Source: Chloroflexota bacterium
GTDB lineage: Bacteria; Chloroflexota; Limnocylindria; Limnocylindrales; CSP1-4
NCBI GenBank assembly: GCA_029778235.1
Contig: JAKOQS010000350.1
Coordinates: 1 to 64,000 of the forward strand
Length of the DNA stretch: 64,000 nucleotides
Reading direction: 5' to 3'
The translations under genes were made by a program, and so were the position numbers. The notes under the pieces were generated by a model. The model searched no databases. It saw nothing but the letters and a program-made list of their open reading frames with translations, and had not been told where the DNA came from. Shown one piece after another: positions 28,596 to 38,223 of this stretch; position 1 is the first letter of the stretch, and each line of letters opens with the position of its first letter.

Positions 28596-28768
28596 CCGCC
28601 GGACGGCGGGCGCGGCCGGGCGCGACGCGGGATCTGGGGCGCCGCGGGCCGACCCCGACAGAGTACCCCGAACGCGCCCCTCGGGGGCGCCGGCGACCCG
28701 GGACGCCGGCGGCCGGCCGTGCCGGGACGGTCCCCGGGACGGGCCCCGCCTTGCTAGGCTCGGGTGCC

Positions 28769-29734
28769 ATGGACCGCCGCCGGCTCGAGGGGATCGCGCT
28801 CGTCGCGATCTCCGCCTGCTCGTTCGGGTCCGGCGGGCTGTTCGCCGCGCCGGTCTACGCGGCCGGCGTGGACTGGATGACGCTGCTGGCGTGGCGATTC
28901 GTCTTCGGCGCCGCCCTGCTCTGGGCCTGGGTGCTCGTCTCGGGCGGGCGGCGGCGGCTCCTCCGGACGCTGACCCGGCGCGAGGTGCTCGTCACCCTGG
29001 CGCTCGGGCTGCTGTACGTGGGGAACTCGGGGACGTACTTCTGGGCGCTCGAGACCGTCCCGGTCAGCCTTGCCGCGCTGATCATCTACATCTACCCGGC
29101 GGTCGTCGCGGTGCTGTCGATCCGGTGGGCGCGCCGGCTCCCGGGACGGCGCCCGTGGGTCGCCCTGGCGGTCGCCCTCGCCGGCGTGGTCCTCGCGATC
29201 GGCGGGATCCCCTCGACCGAGATCCCGCCGCTGACCGGGCTCGTGCTCATCGTCGTGTCGCCGCTCATCTACTCCGTGTGGATCGTCATGGCGGCCCGGT
29301 TCTCGGGCGAGCACCGGCGCACGGGGCCGGCGACCGGGGGCGACGATGCATCGGTGGTCGCGATGCCGGTGATGCTGCTCGCGACCCTGGCGGCGTACTG
29401 GGTGATGGCGCTCGGGACCGGGCGGCCGGTGCTCCCGGCGCAGATCCCTGCTGAGGCGTGGCCAGGGATGCTGGGCGTGGGGGTCGTCTCGACGGCCGTC
29501 GCGGTCCAGACGTTCTACGCTGGTGCGCGCAGGATCGGCGCCGCGCAGGCGTCGCTGGTCAGCACGATCGAGCCGGTGTGGACGATCACGCTCGCCGCGC
29601 TGCTCCTGGGTCAGGCGCTGACCGCGACGCAGCTGGTGGGCGCGGTCCTCGTGATCGCCGGCGTGGTCATCGCGCAGACCGCGCCGCCCGGCGAGGGCCC
29701 GGAGCCGCTCGAGGTGCGGCTCGCAGACGAATGA
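28769..29734 (+). CDS. EamA/DMT family transporter
   Basis: Two EamA-like halves, about 10 TM; ALGLLYVGNSGTYFWALETVPVSLAALIIYIYPAVVAVLS. Confidence 0.85.
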   Translation: MDRRRLEGIALVAISACSFGSGGLFAAPVYAAGVDWMTLLAWRFVFGAALLWAWVLVSGGRRRLLRTLTRREVLVTLALGLLYVGNSGTYFWALETVPVSLAALIIYIYPAVVAVLSIRWARRLPGRRPWVALAVALAGVVLAIGGIPSTEIPPLTGLVLIVVSPLIYSVWIVMAARFSGEHRRTGPATGGDDASVVAMPVMLLATLAAYWVMALGTGRPVLPAQIPAEAWPGMLGVGVVSTAVAVQTFYAGARRIGAAQASLVSTIEPVWTITLAALLLGQALTATQLVGAVLVIAGVVIAQTAPPGEGPEPLEVRLADE

Positions 29735-29754
29735 CGCACGGCGAGGGAGAGGGG

Positions 29755-30588
29755 ATGACGATCACGTCCACGACAGAGACGGTCGCCGCGCGCGACGGCA
29801 CGCGGCTCCTCGTCCGGCGCTGGGCGCCCGATCGATCGCCGTGGGCCACGGCCCTGATCGTCCACGGCCTCGGCGAGCATTCGGGGCGCTGGGAGGCGGT
29901 GGGAGGCCGGATGGCGGCCGCAGGGATCGCCGTCTCGGCGTTCGACCATCGCGGCCACGGTCGCTCCGAGGGACGCCGGGCGTACACGGAGACGTGGGAC
30001 CACATGCTCGACGACGTGGAGGACCGGCTGGCCGCGAGCCGTCTCGACGGCGTGACGGCCGTGCTCTACGGGCACTCCATGGGTGGCCTCGTGTGCGCCG
30101 ACTACCTCCTCGCGGCGCGCCCCACGCCAGACCTCGCGGTGCTCTCGGCGCCGGCGGTCGGCGACACTCTCAACCCGGTCCTGCGGTCGCTCACCCCGCT
30201 GCTGGGGCGCGTGGCCGGCACGGTCGAGCTGACGAACCCCTTCACCGTGGACCAGTTGTCGCGTGACCCCGCCGTGGGGGCCGCGTACGCCGCCGACCCG
30301 CTCACCCTGTCGAAGTCCACGCTCCGCCTGGGGGCCGGGATCGTGACGGCCGCCGACCGGGTGAACGCGAAGGTCGCCGCCGGGGCCACCCCTCCGTGCC
30401 CCACGCTCCTCATCCACGGCGAGGACGACACGCTCGTCCCGACCGCCTCCAGCGAGAAGCTCGGCGCGACGAAGAACGTGGAGCGCCGGACGTACCCCGG
30501 GGTCCGGCACGAGCCGCACAACGATCCAAGCGGAGACGCGATCGTGGATGCGGCGATCGTGTGGCTCCGGGAGCGGGCCCGCGCATGA
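29755..30588 (+). CDS. Alpha/beta hydrolase (monoacylglycerol lipase-like)
   Basis: IVHGLGEHSGRWEAVGGRM, FDHRGHGRSEG, YGHSMGGLVCADY. Confidence 0.88.
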   Translation: MTITSTTETVAARDGTRLLVRRWAPDRSPWATALIVHGLGEHSGRWEAVGGRMAAAGIAVSAFDHRGHGRSEGRRAYTETWDHMLDDVEDRLAASRLDGVTAVLYGHSMGGLVCADYLLAARPTPDLAVLSAPAVGDTLNPVLRSLTPLLGRVAGTVELTNPFTVDQLSRDPAVGAAYAADPLTLSKSTLRLGAGIVTAADRVNAKVAAGATPPCPTLLIHGEDDTLVPTASSEKLGATKNVERRTYPGVRHEPHNDPSGDAIVDAAIVWLRERARA

Positions 30589-31241
30589 CCCACCCCCTCT
30601 GGCCACTGTACGACCTGCGCGTCACGACGCCACGCCTCGTCCTGCGGCTCCCGGCCGAGGCAGAGCTCGCCGGTCTCGCAGCGGTCGCCCGGGCCGGGGT
30701 CCACGACGGCGACGAGATGCCGTTCGCGGTCCCCTGGACGGCTCTCCCCAGCCCGGAGTTCGAGTGGGGCTTCGTCCGGTTCCACTGGCGGACGCGCGGC
30801 GAGTGGTCGCCCGACCACTGGGGCCTCGAGCTCGCAGCGTTCCTCGACGGTGTCGTGATCGGGGCGCAGGGCCTCTACGCCGACGAGTTCGCCCGGCTGC
30901 GGACGGTGCGCAGCGGGTCGTGGCTCGGCCGCGAGCACCAGGGCCGTGGGCTGGGGAAGGAGATGCGGGTCGCGATCCTCGCGCTCGCGTTCGACGGCCT
31001 GGGCGCCGAGGTGGCGGAGACCCAGGCGTTCGCGGACAACGCGGCCTCGATCGGCGTCTCGCGTGCGGTCGGGTACCAGGAGAACGGGGTCGGCCGGATG
31101 GCGCCCCAGGGGGTGGCGCGTGACACGATCCGCTTCCGGCTCACCCGTGAGCGGTGGCTGCGGGAGCGGGCCGCGCGCGGCTTCCCGCACGTCGGGATCG
31201 ACGGCCTGGAGCCGTCTCTCCCGCTCTTCGGGATCGGCTGA
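30585..31241 (+). CDS. GNAT-family N-acetyltransferase
   Basis: TPRLVLRLP..., LGREHQGRGLGKEMRVAILALAFDGLGAEVAETQAFADNAASIGVSRAVGYQENG; ATGA overlap. Confidence 0.85.
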   Translation: MTHPLWPLYDLRVTTPRLVLRLPAEAELAGLAAVARAGVHDGDEMPFAVPWTALPSPEFEWGFVRFHWRTRGEWSPDHWGLELAAFLDGVVIGAQGLYADEFARLRTVRSGSWLGREHQGRGLGKEMRVAILALAFDGLGAEVAETQAFADNAASIGVSRAVGYQENGVGRMAPQGVARDTIRFRLTRERWLRERAARGFPHVGIDGLEPSLPLFGIG

Positions 31242-31256
31242 GCGGGTCGCGGACCG

Positions 31257-31790
31257 GTGTTCATCCTCTACGGCGTGGTCGCGGGGCTCGTCGCCGGCCT
31301 GCTCCTGGGGGGCAGGATCGAGCGGCTCGGGGACCTCGGGATCCGCTGGGCCTGGCTGGCGGTCGCCGGGCTCGTGGTGCAGCTGGTCATCTTCCTGACG
31401 CCCGCCGGGGATGCGCTCGGGCCGCTCGCGCCGTGGGTGTACGCGCTCTCCACGGCGGCGATCCTCGCCGTGATCCTGGTGAACCTTCGCGTGCCCGGGC
31501 TGGCCCTGGTCGCACTGGGAGCGGCGGGCAACCTCGCGGCGATCGTCGCGAACGGCGGCTACATGCCCGTGAGCCCCCAGGCGCTGGCGTCGCTCGGCTG
31601 GGAGGAGGCGCCGGGCTACTCGAACAGTGCCGCGACGGCGGACCCGGTGCTCGCGCCGCTCACCGACATCTTCGCGATGCCGTCGTGGCTGCCGTTCGCG
31701 AACGTCTTCAGCGTCGGTGACGTGCTCATCGCGATCGGCATCGCCGTGACGATCGCGCTCGCCATGCGACGAGATCCCGCCTCGGCCTGA
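31257..31790 (+). CDS. DUF5317-like membrane protein
   Basis: VFILYGVVAGLVAGLLLGGRIERLGDLGIRWAWLAVAGLVVQLVIF; NGGYMPVSPQAL; GTG start. Confidence 0.6.
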   Translation: MFILYGVVAGLVAGLLLGGRIERLGDLGIRWAWLAVAGLVVQLVIFLTPAGDALGPLAPWVYALSTAAILAVILVNLRVPGLALVALGAAGNLAAIVANGGYMPVSPQALASLGWEEAPGYSNSAATADPVLAPLTDIFAMPSWLPFANVFSVGDVLIAIGIAVTIALAMRRDPASA

Positions 31791-31847
31791 AGGCGGCGCC
31801 GCGGCGGCCGGCCCCGGCGGATCGGCGTGGCCGATGCGGCCGCCGGC

Positions 31848-32819
31848 TCAGCCCCGGCCGTCCCGCCCGAAGCCCTCGCGCGTCATCGCGCGGAGCATGA
31901 ACAGGACGTTGGCGGGGCGCTCCGCAAGGCGGCGCATGTAGTACGGGTACCACTGGGTGCCGTACGGCACGTACAGCCGCACCCGGTAGCCGGCGCGCAT
32001 GAGCCGCTCCTGCAGGTCGCGGCGCACGCCGTACAGCATCTGGAACTCGAACCGGTCCCGGTCGATCCTCTCGGCGCGGGCGAAGCGGATGACGTGGTTG
32101 ATCATCGCGGTGTCGTGCGTCGCGAACGCCGGTTGGTCGCCGTCGCGGAGCAGCTTCTCCGCGATCCGCGCGTAGGCGCGATCCACGTCGGCCTTGTCCG
32201 GGTACGCGACCGACGCGGGCTCGTTGTATGCGCCCTTGCAGAGGCGGACGCGTCCTCGCTCCGCGTTGATCGCGTCCACGTCGGCCTCGGTCCGCCGCAG
32301 GGCCGACTGCACGACGATGCCGGTCGCCGGATGGATCGGCCGGACCTCACGCCAGAGCGCGAGGGTGGCGTCCGTCTTGGTGTGGTCCTCCATGTCGATC
32401 CGGACGAACGCGTCGAGCTCCTCGGCCTTCCGCAGGATCCGGGCCACGTTGTCGCGCGCGACATCGTGCCCGATGTCCAGGCCCATCTGCGTCAGCTTCA
32501 TGCTCACGTTGCGCTCGAGCCCGCGGGCCGCGAGCGCGTCGAGGGTCTCGAGGTAGCGCCCGGCGGCCGCCTCCGCGGCGTCGACGGACGAGACGGACTC
32601 GCCCAGCACGTCGACGGTCGCGACGAACCCCTCGTCGCGGATCCGCTCCAGGACCTCGAGGGCCTCGGGAAGCGACTGACCGGCCACGAAGCGCCCGACC
32701 ATCGGCCGGGTGACGGGGATCCGCACCGCGGCCTCGCCGAGCGCGCGCTGGTGCGAGAGCGCGAGAAGGAGCGTCCGGAGCGCGTGCTCGGGGATCTCGC
32801 GGGTGGACGTCGACGGCAT
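31848..32819 (-). CDS. Proline dehydrogenase family protein
   Basis: SMKLTQMGLDIGHDVARDN, VRIDMEDHTKTDATL, LCKGAYNEPASVAYPDK, FATHD, FEFQMLYGVRRDLQ, YVPYGTQWYPYYMRRLAERPAN. Confidence 0.92.
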   Translation of the reverse strand: MPSTSTREIPEHALRTLLLALSHQRALGEAAVRIPVTRPMVGRFVAGQSLPEALEVLERIRDEGFVATVDVLGESVSSVDAAEAAAGRYLETLDALAARGLERNVSMKLTQMGLDIGHDVARDNVARILRKAEELDAFVRIDMEDHTKTDATLALWREVRPIHPATGIVVQSALRRTEADVDAINAERGRVRLCKGAYNEPASVAYPDKADVDRAYARIAEKLLRDGDQPAFATHDTAMINHVIRFARAERIDRDRFEFQMLYGVRRDLQERLMRAGYRVRLYVPYGTQWYPYYMRRLAERPANVLFMLRAMTREGFGRDGRG

Positions 32820-32835
32820 GGAGCCTCCTGGCGCG

Positions 32836-33837
32836 TCAGTGGGCGTCCGGACGGGCGCCGGAGGCGCCGCCGGAGGCATCGGTGGTGGAGCGGGCGGGGT
32901 CGGGCGGGGCCGGCGGCGGGCTCGCGGCCGTCCCAGGCGGCTCGGTCGCCGGCGCGTGCGGCCCCGCGGCCGCGAGCGGCACGCGATACGCCCCGGCGAG
33001 GACCCGGAGCAGGCGATCCTCGTCCCGGCGGAACAGCGAGTAGCCGACCAGCCAGGCCGCGATCGCGCCCGTCCAGAGGATCTGGGCAGGCACGACGAGC
33101 CACAGCAGGCCCCCGGCCGGCTGGCCGGCGACGAAGTCGATCGTGGAGACGACGCCGGCGACCCACAGGAGCGCGGCCCCCACCGTATAGCCGGCGGTCA
33201 TCGCGGAGGCCATGCCGAGCGGGTTGCCGAAGGAGAGGAACGCGACCTTCGGTCGGTCCGGTGGGTAGAAGTACGCGGCCTCCGTCCGGTGGGCGGCGAG
33301 GACCTCGTGGCCCAGCCGCTCGTTGAGCGCCTGCTCCAGCCGTTCGGCATGTCGTCGCGCGTAGACGGTGTAGTAGAAGAGGTACGCGGTCTCGAGGAAG
33401 GCGAACGGGACGACGAAGGGGACCGTGAGCGCCGCCGCGCGCCAGCCGTCCACGGTGCCTGCCACGAGCAGCGCGATGGAGACGACCGCCCAGAGGTGGA
33501 TCGTCCGGAAGAACTCCGCCGTGAACTTGTAGAGCATCCCGCGCATGCGTCCGAGCTGGTCGCGCAGGATCTCGATCTCGAGGCGCTCTGCGACGGCGTC
33601 CCGGTCGTCCGGCGGCCCGGCAGGCGGCGTGGCGCCGAGCTCGAAGAAGGCCCTCAAGCGTGGGTCCCCCCGTGTGAGGTCGTCCGACCCATCGTACCGG
33701 CGGGACGGGCCGGAGGAGATGCCTCGTGGCCCGGCGTCCGCGGGCGATACGTCATGAAGGCGGCCGGGTCGCGGGGCGGGTGACGCCGACGTCGGACGCC
33801 GAACGGCGTCACGGGGCGTGGCGCCGACCCCGGGCAT
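32836..33837 (-). CDS. Hypothetical polytopic membrane protein (true start probably inside this ORF, near 33650-33700)
   Basis: Hydrophobic segments FFRTIHLWAVVSIALLVAGTV, AALTVPFVVPFAFLETAYLFYYTVYARR, GLLWLVVPAQILWTGAIAAWLVGYSLF. Confidence 0.55.
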   Translation of the reverse strand: MPGVGATPRDAVRRPTSASPAPRPGRLHDVSPADAGPRGISSGPSRRYDGSDDLTRGDPRLRAFFELGATPPAGPPDDRDAVAERLEIEILRDQLGRMRGMLYKFTAEFFRTIHLWAVVSIALLVAGTVDGWRAAALTVPFVVPFAFLETAYLFYYTVYARRHAERLEQALNERLGHEVLAAHRTEAAYFYPPDRPKVAFLSFGNPLGMASAMTAGYTVGAALLWVAGVVSTIDFVAGQPAGGLLWLVVPAQILWTGAIAAWLVGYSLFRRDEDRLLRVLAGAYRVPLAAAGPHAPATEPPGTAASPPPAPPDPARSTTDASGGASGARPDAH

Positions 33838-33897
33838 GGTGCGCCAGGCCGTGGTGCGCCAGGCCCTGGTAGGCCGAGCCGCGACCGGCCCGGCCTC

Positions 33898-34395
33898 TCA
33901 GACGGCCGCGAGGGCCGAGCGCGGAATCACCGAGATCCGGCCGTCCGACTCGAGCAGGACCCGCTCTGCCAGGCTCACGTCGGGCAGCTGCGCCTGCCGC
34001 ACCGCCTCCTCGGCCTCGTCGAGCGAGATCCCCTCCTTGCGAAGGTTGCGCCGGATCCAGGCGCCGTCCTCCGCGAGGACCGTCGGTGGCGGGGTGATGA
34101 GGCGCTCGATGCGCGCCGAGCGGGCGCGGGCCTGGGTGACCGCCCAGTTGAGGATGAACATCGTGACGATGATCACGACCGCCCCGGTGACCGATGAGTC
34201 CGGGCCCGTCATGGCGGGCTGGAGGGCGTTCGCGGCGAGGAGGACGAGCACGAGGTCGGGCAGCGTCAGCTGGCCCACCTCGCGCTTGCCGAAGATGCGC
34301 ATGGCGACGAGGAACGCGGCGTACACCAGCACGGTGCGAGCCACGAGCTCCAGCACGGGGATATCGGGCTGGAACATGGCGTCAAGACCGAACAT
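33898..34395 (-). CDS. DUF421 / YetF-like membrane protein
   Basis: VLELVARTVLVYAAFLVAMRIFGKREVGQLTLPDLVLVLLAANALQPAM; VLAEDGAWIRRNLRKEGIS. Confidence 0.85.
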   Translation of the reverse strand: MFGLDAMFQPDIPVLELVARTVLVYAAFLVAMRIFGKREVGQLTLPDLVLVLLAANALQPAMTGPDSSVTGAVVIIVTMFILNWAVTQARARSARIERLITPPPTVLAEDGAWIRRNLRKEGISLDEAEEAVRQAQLPDVSLAERVLLESDGRISVIPRSALAAV

Positions 34396-34440
34396 CGCAG
34401 CTCCTCGAGCACTGCCGCCGCGACGCGAACGGTGCCGGAC

Positions 34441-36504
34441 CTAGCTCTTCGGCGGCTCCTCGAGCAGGTGGCGACGCAGGAACGCGAGGATCCGCTCGGC
34501 CACGTCGCGCTGGTTCTCGCGCCGCTGCCAGCCGTGCGCCTCGTCGTCGTACCAGCGGACCTCGTGGAACTTCCCCTCGATCTCGAGCGCCTCGATCATC
34601 TTCTCGGACATGAGCGGGACGACCCGCTTGTCGCGGCGCCCGTGGAGGATCAGGAGGGGCGCCTGGATGCGCTCGGCGGCGTAGACCGGCGAGCCCCGAC
34701 GGTAGCGCTCGGCCGCGTCGGGATCGTCGGGGCTGCCCATCTGGCGCTGAAGGTCCAGCCGCCCGGGCCGGTCGCCATGGCGGAAGCTCTCGGCGATCTC
34801 GCTGTCGCCGTACATGTCGATGCCCGCCTTCCACATCGACGGCTCCGTGGTCAGCGCCCCGAGGACGAGGTACCCGCCGTATGAGCCGCCGAGGACCGCC
34901 AGTCGGCCGTCGCACCACGGCTGGGTCTCGGCCCATCGGGCCGCGTCAACGATGTCGTGGACGTCCGCGTGACCCCACTCGTCGCGATTGGCGAGGCGGA
35001 ACGCCGCCCCGTATCCCGTGGAGCCGCGGAAGTCCACCGTGAGCACGGCCATCCCCGCCGCGACGAGCAGCTGGCGGACGGGCTGCCAGTCGCGCAGCGT
35101 GTGCGAGTTGGGGCCGCCGTGCGCATGGACGACGACGGCGACGCGGCGCGCTCCGCGCCTGCCGGTGGCCTCGACGGGCCGGTAGAGAGTGGCCTCGAGG
35201 CGGAGGCCATCCCGCGCATCGAACCCCACCCGCTCCCCGTCCACGAGCCGGTCCGCATCGACCGTCGCCGGGAGGGAGATCGTGATCCGGCGCGCCCGGT
35301 CGGCCGCGTCGGCGCCGGTCGGCCCGACGGCGGGGAGCAGCCAGAGGTCCTTGGGCGTGCGGTCGCCGTCCGCCATCGCGAGGACGGCGCTGCCGTCCGG
35401 CAGCCACGCGAACGGGCGCCAGACGCCCGGCCACGGGCTGATGACGGCCCCGGACCGCGCCGAGACCGCCGGCCGCGGCACCTTCGGCGGCCGGCCGCGC
35501 GGCCGCTTCGCCGGTGCCGCCCCATCGAGGGGCGCCACGATGGCGTCCACGCACCCGTCGTGCATCGAGACGTGGACGAAGCGCGACCCGTCCGGCGACG
35601 GCAGCGCGACCCAGCCCTCGCTCCCGCCGTAGTCGGCGTTCTCCACCCTGCCGCCGGTGAGGACCGTCCGACCCGAGCCGTCGGCGGCGATCCGGACGAC
35701 CTGGAGCCAGCCATCCACCTCCACGCCGCAGAGCAGGCCGGTCCCGTCGGGCAGCCAGCGCGGCCCGGCCGCCCACTCCCCCGTCCCCGCGACGACCTGC
35801 TCGTCGCCCGTGGCCAGGTCGACGACCCAGATCTGGGAGGTCAGCAGGTCGGGCGTCCGCTGGCCGGAGACGGCGAGATGGGTCCCGTCGGGCGACCACA
35901 CGGCCTCCTCGACGTCGATGCCGGCGGGGGTCAGGGCACGCGGCTGCGGCGGTCGCGGGTCGATCGGGGGCCGGCCTCGGCGAGCCACCGGCGCATCCAC
36001 GGCCCAGACCTGCGCCCAGCCGCGCCGGCGCGAGATGAAGGCGATCGAACGACCGTCGGGCGACCAGCGCGGGGCGGTGTTGCCGGCCGGGTGCTCCGTC
36101 ACGACGACCTCGCGCCGGCCGCTGACGTCGACGACGACGATCGATCCGTCCCGGACGAAGGCGATCGAGCGGCCGTCGGGCGACCAGCGCGGATCCGTCA
36201 CGGGCGACGTTCCCGCGGTGATCGGGCGGGGCCAGCCGCCGCGGACCGGGATGGTGCACAGCTGTCGCGCCCCGGCGTACTCGATCGTGAGCGCGATCGT
36301 GCGGCCGTCCGGCGACAGGCGGGCATCGCGCGGCGAGTCGACGGCGACGAGGCGTTCGGCCGTCAGCGCGGGTGCGTCCCGACGCGGCGCCGGGCGGCCC
36401 TGCCCGCGGCCGGCGCCGGGGCGAGGGGCGCCGGGGAGCCTGGTCCGCGATCCCCGGGGCCGGCCGGGGCGGCGGGGCGGCGGGGCGGCGGCGTCGTCGG
36501 TCAT
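34441..36504 (-). CDS. S9-family prolyl oligopeptidase (TolB-like propeller + alpha/beta hydrolase)
   Basis: Repeated WSPDGRSIAF motifs; GGSYGGYLVLGALT nucleophile, LLILHGRRDKRVV. Confidence 0.9.
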   Translation of the reverse strand: MTDDAAAPPPRRPGRPRGSRTRLPGAPRPGAGRGQGRPAPRRDAPALTAERLVAVDSPRDARLSPDGRTIALTIEYAGARQLCTIPVRGGWPRPITAGTSPVTDPRWSPDGRSIAFVRDGSIVVVDVSGRREVVVTEHPAGNTAPRWSPDGRSIAFISRRRGWAQVWAVDAPVARRGRPPIDPRPPQPRALTPAGIDVEEAVWSPDGTHLAVSGQRTPDLLTSQIWVVDLATGDEQVVAGTGEWAAGPRWLPDGTGLLCGVEVDGWLQVVRIAADGSGRTVLTGGRVENADYGGSEGWVALPSPDGSRFVHVSMHDGCVDAIVAPLDGAAPAKRPRGRPPKVPRPAVSARSGAVISPWPGVWRPFAWLPDGSAVLAMADGDRTPKDLWLLPAVGPTGADAADRARRITISLPATVDADRLVDGERVGFDARDGLRLEATLYRPVEATGRRGARRVAVVVHAHGGPNSHTLRDWQPVRQLLVAAGMAVLTVDFRGSTGYGAAFRLANRDEWGHADVHDIVDAARWAETQPWCDGRLAVLGGSYGGYLVLGALTTEPSMWKAGIDMYGDSEIAESFRHGDRPGRLDLQRQMGSPDDPDAAERYRRGSPVYAAERIQAPLLILHGRRDKRVVPLMSEKMIEALEIEGKFHEVRWYDDEAHGWQRRENQRDVAERILAFLRRHLLEEPPKS

Positions 36505-37514
36505 GCGCGGGTCCCTCGGGCACCCTGCCCGCCCCTGCCGGTCCGGCCCGCGGACGAGCGTCGCGGCGGCGAGCCTGGCGACGTGGAGGCGCGCCCGGCC
36601 GGGGAGCCGCCACGCCCCGCGTCGGCGGCAGCTGCCGCCGACGGGCCGTCCGTCGCCGCGGCCGGTGCGCGCGATGCAGCGAGGCTCGCCTCGAGCTGGT
36701 CGCCGAGCTCCTGGGTCCGGCCGTAGGCCGCCCAGACCGCCTCGGAGAGCACGGTGCGCAGGCGGCCGGCCTCCAGCTCGTGAAGCGCCGCCGCACTGGT
36801 GCCGCCCGGCGAGGTGACCATGTTCCGGAGCATCGCCGGATGCGTCGCGCTCTGCTTCGCGAAGAGCGCGCTGCCCTCGAGCGTCTCCACGACGAGGTCG
36901 TGGGCCACGTGACGCGCGAACCCGAGGTGCACTGCCGCGTCGATGAGCGCCTCCATGACGAGGAAGACGTACGTCGGGCCCGTCCCGGAGACGGCCGTCG
37001 CCATGGCGACCAGCTTCTCGTCGTCCACCTCGACCTGGGTCCCGAGCGCCCGGAGGATCGCGGCCGTCTGCCGGCGTTGCTCGGCGGTCACGTCGGGTGT
37101 CGCGTACCACACCGTCACGCCCCTGCCGATCTGCGCAGGAGTGTTGGGCATGCTCCGGACCACCCGCGGATGATCGAGGATCCCGGTCAGCGCGGCGGTC
37201 GTGGCGCCGGCGATCACCGAGAGCACGAGCTGCTCGTCACGGAGCGCGGGGCCGATCTCCCGCCCGACCTTGGCGAGCATCTGCGGCTTGATCCCCAGCA
37301 GCACGATGTCGGCGCCGCGGACCGCCTCCACGTTCTTCGCGACAGTGCGGATGCCGTGGGCCCGCTCCAGCTCGTGCCGTCGCTCCGGCCGCGGATGGCT
37401 CGCGACGACGCGATCCGGGGTGACGAGGCCGTCGCGGATGAGGCCGGCGATCATGGCCTCCGCCATCACGCCCGATCCGACGGTGGCGATGGTGCGCCCG
37501 GTGAGAGCGGTCAT
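36501..37514 (-). CDS. proC: Pyrroline-5-carboxylate reductase
   Basis: VGSGVMAEAMIAGLI, LGIKPQM, VRSMPNTPAQIG, AVSGTGPTYVFLVMEALIDAAVHLG, VTSPGGTSAAALHELE. Confidence 0.93.
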   Translation of the reverse strand: MTALTGRTIATVGSGVMAEAMIAGLIRDGLVTPDRVVASHPRPERRHELERAHGIRTVAKNVEAVRGADIVLLGIKPQMLAKVGREIGPALRDEQLVLSVIAGATTAALTGILDHPRVVRSMPNTPAQIGRGVTVWYATPDVTAEQRRQTAAILRALGTQVEVDDEKLVAMATAVSGTGPTYVFLVMEALIDAAVHLGFARHVAHDLVVETLEGSALFAKQSATHPAMLRNMVTSPGGTSAAALHELEAGRLRTVLSEAVWAAYGRTQELGDQLEASLAASRAPAAATDGPSAAAAADAGRGGSPAGRASTSPGSPPRRSSAGRTGRGGQGARGTRA

Positions 37515-37570
37515 GCCGGCGAGTATAGGGCCCGGTCATGGGGCGGACCGGCCCCTGCGCGGGCGGCGGG

Positions 37571-37743
37571 CGGCGCGTGGGCCGGGGCACGATGCCGGGC
37601 CCGAGTGCGGGTGGGGGCGGCGCGCGGGCCGGGGCACGAAGACGGGCCCGAGTGCGGGTGGGGGCGGCGCGCGGGCCGGGGCACGAAGACGGGCCCGACT
37701 GCGAGTGAGGGCGGCGCGTGGGCCGGGGCACGAAGACGGGCCC
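37571..37743. repeat. 47-bp tandem repeat, about 3.7 copies
   Basis: Units begin at 37571, 37618, 37665, 37712: cggcgcgYgggccggggcacgaagacgggcccgagtgcgggtggggg. Confidence 0.9.
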
Positions 37744-37762
37744 GCGCGGAGCGCGGGCCCGT
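37736..37762 (-). terminator. Terminator-like hairpin downstream of ferredoxin (12-bp perfect stem, 3-nt loop, no U-tract)
   Basis: ACGGGCCCGCGC-GGA-GCGCGGGCCCGT. Confidence 0.55.
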
Positions 37763-37784
37763 AGGGTGCGGGCGGGTGCGGATG

Positions 37785-38078
37785 TCAGGCCGGCTTGGCA
37801 GCGTCCACCATCGCGCGGGCCGCGGCCTTGTCGGAGTACCAGGTCGCGTTGATCTGCGTGTACTGCGCCCACTCCGGCGGGAGCGACTCCTGCGGGAAGA
37901 TCGCGTTCACTGGGCACTCGGGCTCGCACGCGCCGCAGTCGATGCACTCATCCGGGTCGATGTAGAGGGTGCGGTCGGTGCCCTCCTCGTGATGGATGCA
38001 GTCGACCGGGCAGACCGAGACGCACGCCTGGTCCATCACATCGACGCACGGCTCGGCGATCACGTATGTCACGTCCAC
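37785..38078 (-). CDS. 7Fe/8Fe-type ferredoxin
   Basis: CVDVMDQACVSVCPVDCI and CIDCGACEPECPVNAI cluster motifs. Confidence 0.93.
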   Translation of the reverse strand: MDVTYVIAEPCVDVMDQACVSVCPVDCIHHEEGTDRTLYIDPDECIDCGACEPECPVNAIFPQESLPPEWAQYTQINATWYSDKAAARAMVDAAKPA

Positions 38079-38223
38079 ATCCTCCAGGCGAAGCGCGGCG
38101 GCGAGCCGGCCGGTGCGCGCGATGACGTTCCATCCGGGACGCCGGAACGTCCCGGACGCGACGATAGCACCTCGCGAGCATGCTCGCGGCCCCGGAAGCG
38201 GCCCTGCCGGGGCGCGGTCATCG

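Noticed and set aside
36030-36200. DNA direct repeats (gcgatcga.cg.ccgtcgggcgaccagcgcgg) as a possible repeat element
   Set aside because: They encode the repeated WSPDGRSIAF blades of the S9 peptidase propeller, so explained by protein repeats
36505-37110. N-terminal part of ORF 34441..37110 as extension of the S9 peptidase
   Set aside because: Out-of-frame overlap with proC; the peptidase start is better placed at ATG 36504 with ATGA coupling
31848-37514. Proline dehydrogenase and proC as one proline operon
   Set aside because: Same strand but separated by unrelated membrane-protein and S9 peptidase genes over about 3.7 kb; no sign of a single unit
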